A stretch of DNA of 64,000 nucleotides, taken from NCBI GenBank assembly GCA_900316415.1, contig ONCV01000001.1, positions 124,001 to 188,000 on the forward strand. The letters run 5' to 3'. A program made the translations under genes and the position numbers. The DNA comes from an uncultured Eubacteriales bacterium (lineage in GTDB: Bacteria; Bacillota; Clostridia; Christensenellales; Aristaeellaceae). Below are positions 25,101 to 32,532 of the stretch, one piece after another. The notes beneath the pieces were generated by a model. The model had not been told where the DNA came from. It saw only the letters and a list, made by a program, of their open reading frames with translations, and searched no databases. Position 1 is the first letter of the stretch, and every line of letters starts with the position of its first letter.

Positions 25101-27435
25101 AAAGCTGCTGGCGGAGGCCCGGGAGCCGGTGACCGACCGGGTGACGGAGCTGGAGTGGCCCTGGGATACGGTTTCCGCGTCGGTGCTGACCATTCTGACG
25201 GAATGTCTGGGGAAGGAGCTGGCCGCCCCGGCCCTGCAGGCCTTCAGCGAAAAGCTGGCGCTGTTTCCGGCCCGGGGCGGGGACATCCTGGGGGATGTAA
25301 TGCTCAGCGCCATGTGCGTGCTGAACCGCGCACCTTCCGCCGGGGAGGAAGCCCCGGCGGAAGGAACGGACGCGGACCCGGCGGAGGGCAACGCCCCGAC
25401 GGAGGGAGCCCCGGCTTTCCGGCCGGACGCGGCGCTGCCGCCCCTGAGCCCGGAATTCGCGGTGGCCCTGTGCCGCTCCCCCCAGGGTCGGAGCCTGATT
25501 CAGCCCGGACTGCTGAACCTTCGGGCGGACGGAGCGGGGGTGCGGGCGGAGCTGACCCTGGAGGGCGCCTTCACCCTGAAGCTGATCCGCCGCTATGCCC
25601 CGGAGGAGATTCTGTCCTTCTATGCCCATGACCTGCCCACCCTGGCCCTCTGGCCCTCCCTGCCCTTCCCGGCGGAGCTCTGGCAGGCCTATCATTCCTA
25701 TGCCCATGGGCCGGAGGAGTTTCAGTTCACCGCGGTCACGCAGGAGGAGCGGACGGTTCTGACCGGCAGCGGTCTGCGGTCCTCCGCCCGCCAGAAGGAA
25801 TTTCCCCTGTGCTACCTGATCTCCTGGAAGGAGACGCCCATCGGCGCGGTCCCGAACCTGCTCCCCGCTCCGGAGATCCCGGAGGGAGGAAGCTGGACCG
25901 CCTGCGTGGACTTCGGCGCCTCGGCCGCCTCCGTGATCTTCACGGACGGACAGGCCCGCTGGCCGATGCAGGGGCCGGTCACCGTGCGGACCCTCCTGCG
26001 CAGCCCGGCGGCCTCCGAGGATCTGATGCGGCGGGAATTCCTGCCCGCCGTGCCGGTTTCCCCGCTGATCCCCGCCGCCCTGCGGATCTTCCGCAATGAC
26101 CCGGCGGATCAGCAGGCGGCCCTGCGGGACGCGGCGATTCTGATGTCCTCCTCCCTGCAGGATGTGCTGACGGTATCCCCGGAGGCCCTGTATACGGACC
26201 TGAAATGGAACGCGGAAAAGGGACGGGCTGCGGGGCTGTATCTGCATCAGGTGATGCTCATGGCGGCGCTGCAGGCCCGCTGCGGAGGAGCCCGGCAGCT
26301 GAACTGGCGCTTCTCCCTGCCGGAGGAGATGGCGGCGGAGGGCCGGGAGCGCCTGGCGGATACCTTCCGCGCCCTGGCGGAGGAGGTGGCCGGGGAGAGC
26401 GGCCTTTCCTTCCCGGACAAGCAGCCGCCTGTGGCATTCGCCTCGGAGAGCGCCTCCCTGGGCGCCTATTTCCGGCTGGTGTCCCCGGATCAGACCCGGG
26501 GCGGCTTTATGGCGCTGGATCTGGGAGCGGACATGGCGAACCTGTCCCTGTATCTGCAGGGCAGGGAGGAGGCCGTGCGGGTCTGCCAGCTGCCGATGGG
26601 GCTGCACAACCTGCTGCTCCCGCCCCTGCTTCGGCGGCCGGAGATCCTGCGGGAGGATTTCGGCTTTGTGGAAGACCCCGCCTTCCAGCGGGATCTGGAG
26701 GACCTGCAAGCCCTGCTGGCGCGGGCCGGGCGGGAACCCGCGGCCCTGCGCCAGGCGCGATATGCCCTGGACGCGATCCTGGCGGATCATTTTCCCCTGT
26801 TCCTGAACGCGCTGGGACAGCGCCGGGCGGCGGGCGAGCCGGGAAGAACCGGCGCGCTGATCCTGCTGTATGACTGCTTCCTGATGATGCTCAGCGGCCT
26901 GGCCCTGCTGCAGATTTCAGGGGATTCCCTGCGGAACGATACCCTGCCGGACACCATGACCCTGTTCCTGGCGGGCCGGGGCAGCCTCCTGATGGAGGCC
27001 ATGAGCCCCCCGGTCAAAACCTCCCTGTGGAGGATGCTGACCATGTTCCGGAACAACCGGGTCAGTTCCCTGAACCTGCTCTTCTCCGCGGAGAAGAAGC
27101 TGGAGATCCCGGTGGGGCTCTCCGTGCTGCCCCGGCCCGGCGCCGCCCTGCCCCGGCCGGCCTCCGCCCCGGCGGCCATCGCGGTCCGGCCGGAGGAGCT
27201 GATGCCGGAATTCCTGCTGCGCTTCCGCCGGGATTTCCCCGCGGAGGCGGCGATGCTGTTCCCCGGCGTATACGCGAACGATCCCTTTGCGCCGTTCACG
27301 CCCTACGGGCAGCAGCTCCTGGGGCAGGCGCTTCAGGCGGCCTTCGGCCGGCGGGAGACGGGACGCCCCTATCCCGCGCTGGTCTCCTGCCTCCATCTGA
27401 TGCTGGAAATGATTCAGGAGGGAACGGTGCTGTGA
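22186..27435 (+). CDS. Very large protein with a C-terminal Hsp70/actin-type ATPase core, function unknown
   Basis: A 1749-residue, very G+C-rich reading frame with no membrane segment or signal peptide. The C-terminal third has an actin/Hsp70 fold signature. Phosphate-1-like CVDFGASAASVIF is near residue 1241, SESASLGAYF is near 1420, and phosphate-2-like ALDLGADMANLSLYL is near 1443. The middle (about 390-600) is helical and rich in charged residues. The start, FYLPLGNGAGRGLPRVLTAM, faintly recalls the glycine loop of tubulin-like proteins, but this is weak. The start codon is TTG at 22186 with AGAGGG nearby; the true start is not certain. It is divergent from the BMP operon and overlaps the next gene (GTGA). 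A cytosolic scaffold or chaperone-like ATPase is possible; I do not assign a function. Confidence 0.75.
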   Translation: MKAFYLPLGNGAGRGLPRVLTAMSCGAARQTPEVSVLRIALNRPEDVADRLLADLNACHRLLGGEEAFAFFRTEWRCGQWIPTLPERDALAEGEESRLLLQALRGDGVPFSFRTDREAAEWSMSALLDRMAEETSGSGDENAPFLSFLAEVQACLDAGEEVRILLACDLTEEDAAGMTLALLRFLRGRFPENAPFLGLIGLVRSSGAAPEGAGAASGFLAALRDRDLLRVSDDRTTSGADAFWLLGLPASLRGAEDGGLLLDWAAARVMGEVWTGRSRPASGLHTREMPGILTLHSLGQEAAAAATFLRGSVWCLSDLFPALRSWFEHPALLRSLAPATRGGLFRRLFRDPGEGGKAPEELNVLERTMRVFCLETLTLIRTLPVFLREAEVSDALWHEAVQACGRTVTLASEYDVRRKEAEDSGVDKVQPVHRDSLSDTEEEKLIHSLDRLGEDVAAAQGERAEVFRRMGGYPARAALEDCLAKCRVAEVSAREKMIQMPAGTPEERYALGMQERRVRLLKAAIARCEADLRAAKAWPELSRAGSLRPSQPCGGEMLDPALAEHLAALLTAEGDSAAEQAKAVRDGLSGMLKGFVLNDAKMLLKNLLSVCRQPEEQTPMRSLMAGVFSVCGVEISGLRFQSAGTVPDLALLPDLTEEGSFFSIVSAPERLLTPEAEDRTARDRGLLALMILRQYRRGGPLEAGLEVLPLREEDSGLIRIYLSSRGLKEAFLCSLRMGEGETLRRQPLAVILPGRGLEPARLQTEGMSLVPSFACWLDRENRVFQDPCAYLSEGDRQILTQQLTRLRAALNDAPNRDLADFLSDWHRDIMQSARQEKEEDDLRRRLRIVCGLTRLPIWQKELRKVSSFFESGLTEDAVCGALAGREEFEAAAGQTAEETLYLFRGTPIARENAKRLIEGTRVPEEPLYLSSLDTECDILFHSSDDYHDALAAGLQDLLRRYPGAEPEARETAEKLLAEAREPVTDRVTELEWPWDTVSASVLTILTECLGKELAAPALQAFSEKLALFPARGGDILGDVMLSAMCVLNRAPSAGEEAPAEGTDADPAEGNAPTEGAPAFRPDAALPPLSPEFAVALCRSPQGRSLIQPGLLNLRADGAGVRAELTLEGAFTLKLIRRYAPEEILSFYAHDLPTLALWPSLPFPAELWQAYHSYAHGPEEFQFTAVTQEERTVLTGSGLRSSARQKEFPLCYLISWKETPIGAVPNLLPAPEIPEGGSWTACVDFGASAASVIFTDGQARWPMQGPVTVRTLLRSPAASEDLMRREFLPAVPVSPLIPAALRIFRNDPADQQAALRDAAILMSSSLQDVLTVSPEALYTDLKWNAEKGRAAGLYLHQVMLMAALQARCGGARQLNWRFSLPEEMAAEGRERLADTFRALAEEVAGESGLSFPDKQPPVAFASESASLGAYFRLVSPDQTRGGFMALDLGADMANLSLYLQGREEAVRVCQLPMGLHNLLLPPLLRRPEILREDFGFVEDPAFQRDLEDLQALLARAGREPAALRQARYALDAILADHFPLFLNALGQRRAAGEPGRTGALILLYDCFLMMLSGLALLQISGDSLRNDTLPDTMTLFLAGRGSLLMEAMSPPVKTSLWRMLTMFRNNRVSSLNLLFSAEKKLEIPVGLSVLPRPGAALPRPASAPAAIAVRPEELMPEFLLRFRRDFPAEAAMLFPGVYANDPFAPFTPYGQQLLGQALQAAFGRRETGRPYPALVSCLHLMLEMIQEGTVL

Positions 27436-28190
27436 AAGAGGAATTGCTGACTTCCCTGAAAAACCCCCGGGTGCAGGCCTTCCGGTCCCTGAAGGAGCGG
27501 AAGGGCCGGCTGCAGCACAGCGCATTCTGGGTGGAAGGGGACAAGATGGTTTCGGAAGCGCTGGCCTCCGGCTTCCCGGTGGAGGCGCTGGTGGTCCGGG
27601 AGGACCGGGAGACCCCGGAGGGCCTGCCGGAGCATCTGCCGGTCTACCGGGTGCCGGACCGGGTGTTCGCCGCCCTGTCGGATACCCGGACGCCCCAGGG
27701 CATCGCGGCGGCGGTCAGCATGCGGCCGCGGGCGCCGGAGGGGAATCGGCTGATCGTGCTGGACGGGGTCCAGGATCCCGGAAACGTCGGCACGATCCTG
27801 CGCACGGCGGACGCCGCGGGGCTGGACGGCGCGATTCTGGGGCCGGACTGCGCGGATGTTTTTTCGCCCAAAACCCTGCGGGCGACCATGGGAAGCGTTT
27901 TCCGGATGAGGCTGCTGTTCCCGCCGGATCTGGCGGCCTGCCTGCGGGAAAAGCGGGACGCCGGCTTCGCGATCCTCTCGTCCCAGCTGGACGGGGAACC
28001 CTTCTACGGACGGAAAAACGTGGGCGAGAAATGGGCGCTGGTGATCGGAAACGAGGGCAACGGCGTTTCTCCCCGGGTGCAGGCCGAGGCGACCCACCGC
28101 CTGCGGCTGCCCATGCGGGGCGGGGCGGAATCCCTGAATGCCGCGATCGCGGCGGGCATCATGATGTACGATCTGACCCGGGAGGCGTGA
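27432..28190 (+). CDS. RNA 2'-O-methyltransferase, SpoU/TrmH family
   Basis: A 252-residue methyltransferase that would methylate the ribose 2'-OH of an rRNA or tRNA nucleotide using SAM. The N-terminal substrate-binding part (SLKNPRVQAFRSLKERKGR) is typical of the RlmB/TrmH-like branch. The trefoil-knot SPOUT domain shows DGVQDPGNVGTILRTADAAG, VIGNEGNGVSP and LPMRGGAESLNAAIAAGIMMY, the three SpoU motifs. It starts with GTG at 27432, overlapping the TGA of the previous gene, with CAGGAGGG upstream, so the two are coupled. The exact target nucleotide cannot be told. Confidence 0.92.
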   Translation: MKEELLTSLKNPRVQAFRSLKERKGRLQHSAFWVEGDKMVSEALASGFPVEALVVREDRETPEGLPEHLPVYRVPDRVFAALSDTRTPQGIAAAVSMRPRAPEGNRLIVLDGVQDPGNVGTILRTADAAGLDGAILGPDCADVFSPKTLRATMGSVFRMRLLFPPDLAACLREKRDAGFAILSSQLDGEPFYGRKNVGEKWALVIGNEGNGVSPRVQAEATHRLRLPMRGGAESLNAAIAAGIMMYDLTREA

Positions 28191-28237
28191 ACCCGGAATC
28201 CGGGAGAAACCGTCCCGGAGAAAGCCGAAGAAACAGC

Positions 28238-28277
28238 AAACCGTTCCCGGATGCGCATCCGGGAACGGTTTTTTTTC
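28238..28277. terminator. Bidirectional terminator after the SpoU gene
   Basis: Long perfect palindrome (AAACCGTTCCCGGATGC and complement, 28238-28271) followed by a T run. It lies between the convergent SpoU and S9 peptidase genes. Confidence 0.93.
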
Positions 28278-28281
28278 AGCT

Positions 28282-30261
28282 TCAGGAGTTCTTCGCGTGC
28301 CGCTCGAACCAGTCCGTGATTTCCTTCAGGCGGCGGATCCGGTGCAGGGGCTTTCCGGAGCGGCTCAGCTCGTGGTTTTCCCCGTGGAACAGGCACATCC
28401 TCGTCTCCACTCCCTGCAGCGCAACGGCCTGCATCATCTGCAGCCCCTCCGCCAGCGGGCAGCGGTAATCCTCCTCGCTGTGAATGAAGAGCGTCGGGGT
28501 TTTGACGCGGTCGGCGTATTTCAGGGGGGAGTGCTCCCAGAGCACGGCCACGTCCCGGTCCGAGGTGATGCCCTTCGTTCCGTTCTGGTCGGAGGAGAAG
28601 AAGGCGCCGATATCGCTGATGCGGGCCATGGAGATCCAGTTGGAGATGCTCCGCTGGCTGGCGGCGCAGCAGAAGCGGTCCGTGTGGCCGATGATCCAGT
28701 TCGTCATGAAGCCGCCGTAGCTGCCCCCGGTTTCGCAGACCCGCTTCGGGTCAATGCCGGGATAGGCCTTCAGCACCGCGTCCGTGAAGTCCATCAGATT
28801 CCGGAAATCCTCTCCGCCGTAATCCCCCCGGATATCGGCGAACGCGTCGCCCCGGCCGTCGCTGCCCCGGATATTGGTAAAGAAGACCACAAATCCCCGG
28901 GCGGCCCAGACCTGCATCTCATGGAAGAAGGTTTCCCCGTAGGCGCAGCGCGGACCGCCGTGCACGTCCAGGACGGCCGGATACTTCCGGCGCGGGCTGT
29001 ATTTCTCCGGCAGCAGCACCCAGCCGTGCAGCTTCAGGCCGCCGCTTTCATAATCCAGCCGATGGGGACGGGCGATGTAGTGATCCTTCAGCGCCTCCCC
29101 GTTCAGGTTCGTCAGCTGCGTCCAGCCGGAGCCGTCCCGGTTCATCTCGAACACTTCCGCCACATGATCCCAGCCCTGGTAGATGACCGCGATCTTCCCT
29201 CCGCCGGCGTCCAGCCCGCAGAGCATTCCCGGCTCCTCCCAGAGGGTCCGGCAGGACAGGGCGTCCCCGTCCGCGGAGAAGGCGAAAATCGCGTTGTGAT
29301 CATCCACGGTGGCGAGGGTCAGGTATTCCCTGCCGTCCGAGCAGGAGCCCGCTCCGCCCTCCGCCGTGTCTCCCAGCACGCTGGAATACAGCGTGACCGG
29401 CGGGGCGAAGACCGTCCGGATCCGTCCGTCCTCCAGCGTGCACAGATCCGCCGTCTGGTTGCAGCCGTAGGCCTTCATGTCCGTCGCATGGAAGAAGAGC
29501 CGGCCGTTCAGCAGGAAGGGATCGCTGATGCCGTAATCCTTTTTCCGATACAGGCAGGAAAGCTTTCCGTCATAGCAGTACAGCTGATTGGTCAGCCCCT
29601 GCACCCGCCCCTGATGCGCCCCGGTAAACCAGGCTTTTCCGTCCCGGACGCAGAGCCGGCTGTCCACGCTGAAGTCCGGCGCGGTCAGCCGCCGGCAGTC
29701 CGCCTGTCCCTCCGCTTTCCGCCGGACCAGGAACAGGGCGGTCCGCTTTCCGCTGGTGACTCCCTGTCCGTTGAACCACCAGGGAACCTCCTCCAGCACC
29801 TCATAATCCTTTTCCTTCTCCCGGTCCGCCTCCTTCTGCTTCCGGACCTCCTCCGAATCCAGATACGCGTCGGGATCCGCCTGCCGGATGAGGCCGGTGG
29901 CGAGATACCGGTCCCCCATTTTTTCGATCTGCTCCAACGGGAAGGGGAGGGTCATCCAGGGCTCCGCTTCCCCGCCGCGGATGTTCAGCCGGAACAGCTC
30001 CGACACGCCGGGCCGGGCGTCCGGGCTCTTCCGGCGAAGGATCAGGGTTTCCGAATCCTCCCAGAAGGCGATGGACGCGTCGATGGAAAAGGTCATCTGA
30101 CGCGCCTGTCCCGCTTCCGCGATCCAGACGGAGGTATGATACTCATTTTTTTCCAGGTCGGCCCGGGTCACCTGGAAGGCCAGGCGGCTTCCGTCCGGGC
30201 TGTACTTCAGGGCGCCGGGAATCCGGTATCCGGCAATCTCCTCGATGGTAATCGGCTTCAT
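28282..30261 (-). CDS. S9 family peptidase (prolyl oligopeptidase / acylaminoacyl-peptidase type)
   Basis: A 659-residue cytosolic serine peptidase. The N-terminal part (to about residue 400) is a WD40-like beta-propeller (first repeat GALKYSPDGSRLAFQ). The C-terminal alpha/beta-hydrolase has the nucleophile Ser in ETGGSYGGFMTNW, the Asp in HSEEDYRCPLAEG and the His in FHGENHELSRSGKP. The order and spacing match the S9C branch. GGGGAGGA precedes the ATG. It would cut short peptides, fitting the peptide-import genes upstream in the window, though it has its own promoter (30320-30348). Exact cleavage specificity is not readable. Confidence 0.93.
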   Translation of the reverse strand: MKPITIEEIAGYRIPGALKYSPDGSRLAFQVTRADLEKNEYHTSVWIAEAGQARQMTFSIDASIAFWEDSETLILRRKSPDARPGVSELFRLNIRGGEAEPWMTLPFPLEQIEKMGDRYLATGLIRQADPDAYLDSEEVRKQKEADREKEKDYEVLEEVPWWFNGQGVTSGKRTALFLVRRKAEGQADCRRLTAPDFSVDSRLCVRDGKAWFTGAHQGRVQGLTNQLYCYDGKLSCLYRKKDYGISDPFLLNGRLFFHATDMKAYGCNQTADLCTLEDGRIRTVFAPPVTLYSSVLGDTAEGGAGSCSDGREYLTLATVDDHNAIFAFSADGDALSCRTLWEEPGMLCGLDAGGGKIAVIYQGWDHVAEVFEMNRDGSGWTQLTNLNGEALKDHYIARPHRLDYESGGLKLHGWVLLPEKYSPRRKYPAVLDVHGGPRCAYGETFFHEMQVWAARGFVVFFTNIRGSDGRGDAFADIRGDYGGEDFRNLMDFTDAVLKAYPGIDPKRVCETGGSYGGFMTNWIIGHTDRFCCAASQRSISNWISMARISDIGAFFSSDQNGTKGITSDRDVAVLWEHSPLKYADRVKTPTLFIHSEEDYRCPLAEGLQMMQAVALQGVETRMCLFHGENHELSRSGKPLHRIRRLKEITDWFERHAKNS

Positions 30262-30319
30262 TTTTTCCTCCCCGCTGCGTTCCCCCGGGAGACGCGGCCG
30301 ATGCGTTTTTTTCGCGGAC

Positions 30320-30348
30320 AGTATATCATATTCCTCCGCCGTTTTCCA
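30320..30348 (-). promoter_or_regulatory. Promoter of the S9 peptidase gene
   Basis: On the minus strand: extended -10 TGATATACT (30320-30328), with TGGAAA 17 bases upstream as a weak -35. Confidence 0.6.
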
Positions 30349-30424
30349 CCGGGCGGGAAGGCGGAAGGGACGGCGGCCTTCGCCCCTCCGGCGCGTTTTT
30401 TACCGGCGCGGCCGGCTTTTTTTC

Positions 30425-30453
30425 TTGACAACCACGGGAGATTCCGATATGAT
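30425..30453 (+). promoter_or_regulatory. Strong sigma-A promoter of the sugar transporter operon
   Basis: Consensus TTGACA (30425-30430), 17-base spacer, TATGAT (30448-30453). The T-rich stretch 30414-30424 lies just upstream. Transcript start is predicted near 30460, giving a leader of about 200 bases. Confidence 0.85.
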
Positions 30454-30483
30454 GAATTTACAGGGATTTACCCGTGAACTGAA

Positions 30484-30559
30484 GAAATCGACGAAACCTT
30501 TTCGGAACTGCCGGGCTGCTTCTCAAACCACCGCGGAGCCGGATCTGTTTCGTGATTTC
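30484..30559 (+). promoter_or_regulatory. Structured 5' leader of the sugar transporter operon
   Basis: GAAATCGACGAAAC (30484-30497) can pair with GTTTCGTGATTTC (30547-30559), 13 pairs with one bulged G. Inside it, CCGGGCT (30511-30517) can pair with AGCCGG (30537-30542). A further hairpin GACGGG-TG-CCCGTC lies near 30579-30592. No known riboswitch class was recognised. The whole 30262-30658 interval holds two promoters and this leader but no gene. Confidence 0.45.
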
Positions 30560-30658
30560 TGAAAGCGCGGAGGGACGGACGGGTGCCCGTCCCGGCGATT
30601 CCGTTTCTCGGTCAGGCGTGCTGAAAGAATTTCATAATCTGGGGGAGGGGTTGACCGG

Positions 30659-31591
30659 ATGACCAGAAATACAGCCCAACGGGCGAAGAAGCTTCCATTC
30701 TTTCGCAGGCTGGCGGAGCAGCGTTGGCTGCTGCTGATGTCCCTGCCATTCGTGGTCTGGCTTGTTATCTTCAAGTACATTCCGCTGTGGGGCTGGACGA
30801 TGGCCTTCCAGGAGGTCCGCCCGGCCACCTTCAAGATTCCCTTCCTGGAGAGGACCTTTGTGGGCTTCGACAATTTCCTGGAAGCCTTCAATGACCGCCT
30901 TTTCGGCCAGACGATGATCAACACGCTGGGCATCAGCGTGCTGGACATCGCCCTGGGAACGGTCGCCGCGATTCTCTTCGCGGTGCTGCTGAACGAAATC
31001 TATTTCATGCGGTTCAAGAAGATCACCCAGACCATTTCCTATCTGCCCCACTTTGTATCCTGGGTAATCATTTCCTCCATCGCCAAGAACGTGCTGAATG
31101 ACCGGGGCGTCATTGACAGCCTCTTCAACACCAATTTCAAGCTGCTGTCCACGGACAGCGCCGTCGTCTGGTTTGTCATCGTGTTCGTTTCGATCTGGAA
31201 GGAATGCGGCTGGAATGCCATCATCTATCTTTCCAGCATGGCGGGAATTGATCCGGGGCTTTACGAGGCGGCCTCCATCGACGGGGCCAACCGGGCGCAG
31301 CGGATCTGGCACATCACCCTGCCCGGCATCCGGCCGACGATCATCATCCTGCTGATCATGTCCATCGGCGGCGCGCTGAACGTCGGCATGGAGCGGCAGA
31401 TGCTGATGAGCAACAACATCGTGGAAAACCACACCATGGTGCTTTCCTGGTTCGCCTACAAGCGCGGCATCGGAAAGAACAACTACGGCGTGGGCACCGC
31501 CATCGGCATGTTCCAGTCCGTCATCGGCATTATCCTGCTCCTGGCCGCCAACAAGATCGCCGGCAAGGTCGGCGAGGACCGGCTGATCTGA
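30659..31591 (+). CDS. Sugar ABC transporter permease (CUT1, LplB type)
   Basis: A 310-residue permease with six hydrophobic segments, the first at about residues 20-40 (WLLLMSLPFVVWLVIFKYIPLWGW). The EAA loop reads LYEAASIDGANRAQRIWHITLPGI. The segment SYLPHFVSWVIISSI and the end LSWFAYKRGIGKNNYGVGTAIGMFQS are typical of the LplB subgroup, which works with a YtcP-type partner and imports oligosaccharides. GGGGGAGGGG precedes the ATG. No ATPase is encoded in the operon, so a shared MsmX-type ATPase elsewhere is expected. Confidence 0.92.
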   Translation: MTRNTAQRAKKLPFFRRLAEQRWLLLMSLPFVVWLVIFKYIPLWGWTMAFQEVRPATFKIPFLERTFVGFDNFLEAFNDRLFGQTMINTLGISVLDIALGTVAAILFAVLLNEIYFMRFKKITQTISYLPHFVSWVIISSIAKNVLNDRGVIDSLFNTNFKLLSTDSAVVWFVIVFVSIWKECGWNAIIYLSSMAGIDPGLYEAASIDGANRAQRIWHITLPGIRPTIIILLIMSIGGALNVGMERQMLMSNNIVENHTMVLSWFAYKRGIGKNNYGVGTAIGMFQSVIGIILLLAANKIAGKVGEDRLI

Positions 31592-31605
31592 GGAGGTGAG
31601 AAGAG

Positions 31606-32472
31606 ATGAAGCAAAAAGCGTACAAATTTGACTATGTCCTCCTTCTGCTCTTCCTCGTGATCCTGGTCTGCACCCTGTATCCCTTCCTGAACGTGCTGGC
31701 CATCTCCCTGAACGATCCGGTGGACACCCTGCGGAACATCAACATGATCGTTCCCCGGCAGTTCACGCTGAACAACTACCAGTATGTGTTCACGGATTCG
31801 GCCCTGGTTTCCGCCTCCATCATGTCCGTTCTGCGGACGGTGATCGGCACGGTGGCGAGCCTGCTGTGCACGGCCATGCTGGGATACGCCCTGAGCCGGA
31901 AGGACTATATGTTCCACCGGGTGCTGACCGTGCTGTTCGTGATCACGATGTATGTCAGCGGCGGCATGATTCCGGAATACCTGCTGATCATGCGCACGCT
32001 GAAGCTGAGCAACAACTTCCTGGTCTATATTCTGCCGGGGCTGGTCTGGGTGTACAACGTGATCCTGGTCCGGTCCTACATCGACGGCCTGCCCTTCGCG
32101 CTGCAGGAAGCCGCGAAGCTGGACGGCGCCAACGACATGCAGATCTGGTACATGGTCATCCTGCCGCTGTGCACCCCCGTGCTCGCCACGGTGGCGCTGT
32201 ACTACGCGGTGGGCCAGTGGAACTCCTTCATGGACACCTATCTCTACGCGATGGATCTGCCCACGCTGCAGTTCAAGCTGTATGAGATCATGAACCAGGC
32301 GACCATGAAGATGGACGTGCACGGGGACATGACCAACGCGGCCACGGTGGTGACGCCCATGTCGATCCGGATGGCGGTGACCATCGTGGCCACCGTGCCG
32401 ATCGTGGTGGTGTATCCCTTCCTGCAGAAGTACTTCATCAGCGGCATGACGCTGGGGTCCGTCAAGGACTGA
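31606..32472 (+). CDS. Carbohydrate ABC transporter permease (CUT1, YtcP/LplC type)
   Basis: A 288-residue permease, second membrane half of the importer. It has an N-terminal segment (YVLLLLFLVILVCTLYPFLNVLAISL) and the EAA loop PFALQEAAKLDGANDMQIWYMVILPL. The YtcP-type extracytosolic stretch AVGQWNSFMDTYLYAMDLPTLQ is present, and the protein ends QKYFISGMTLGSVKD, the standard YtcP tail. AGGAGGTGAGAAG precedes the ATG. It is 14 bases after the first permease gene and 60 bases before the binding-protein gene. Confidence 0.93.
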   Translation: MKQKAYKFDYVLLLLFLVILVCTLYPFLNVLAISLNDPVDTLRNINMIVPRQFTLNNYQYVFTDSALVSASIMSVLRTVIGTVASLLCTAMLGYALSRKDYMFHRVLTVLFVITMYVSGGMIPEYLLIMRTLKLSNNFLVYILPGLVWVYNVILVRSYIDGLPFALQEAAKLDGANDMQIWYMVILPLCTPVLATVALYYAVGQWNSFMDTYLYAMDLPTLQFKLYEIMNQATMKMDVHGDMTNAATVVTPMSIRMAVTIVATVPIVVVYPFLQKYFISGMTLGSVKD

Positions 32473-32532
32473 TTCCGTTATGGATCCCGTGATGGAACGG
32501 GTTCGCATAAAAATAAGAAGGAGGGTTTTTCC

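Noticed and set aside
22015..26790. Extension of the BMP-type gene upstream on the minus strand to 26790
   Set aside because: The frame is open only because it lies opposite the G+C-rich 1749-residue gene. The ATG at 22014 has a ribosome site and a promoter directly upstream.
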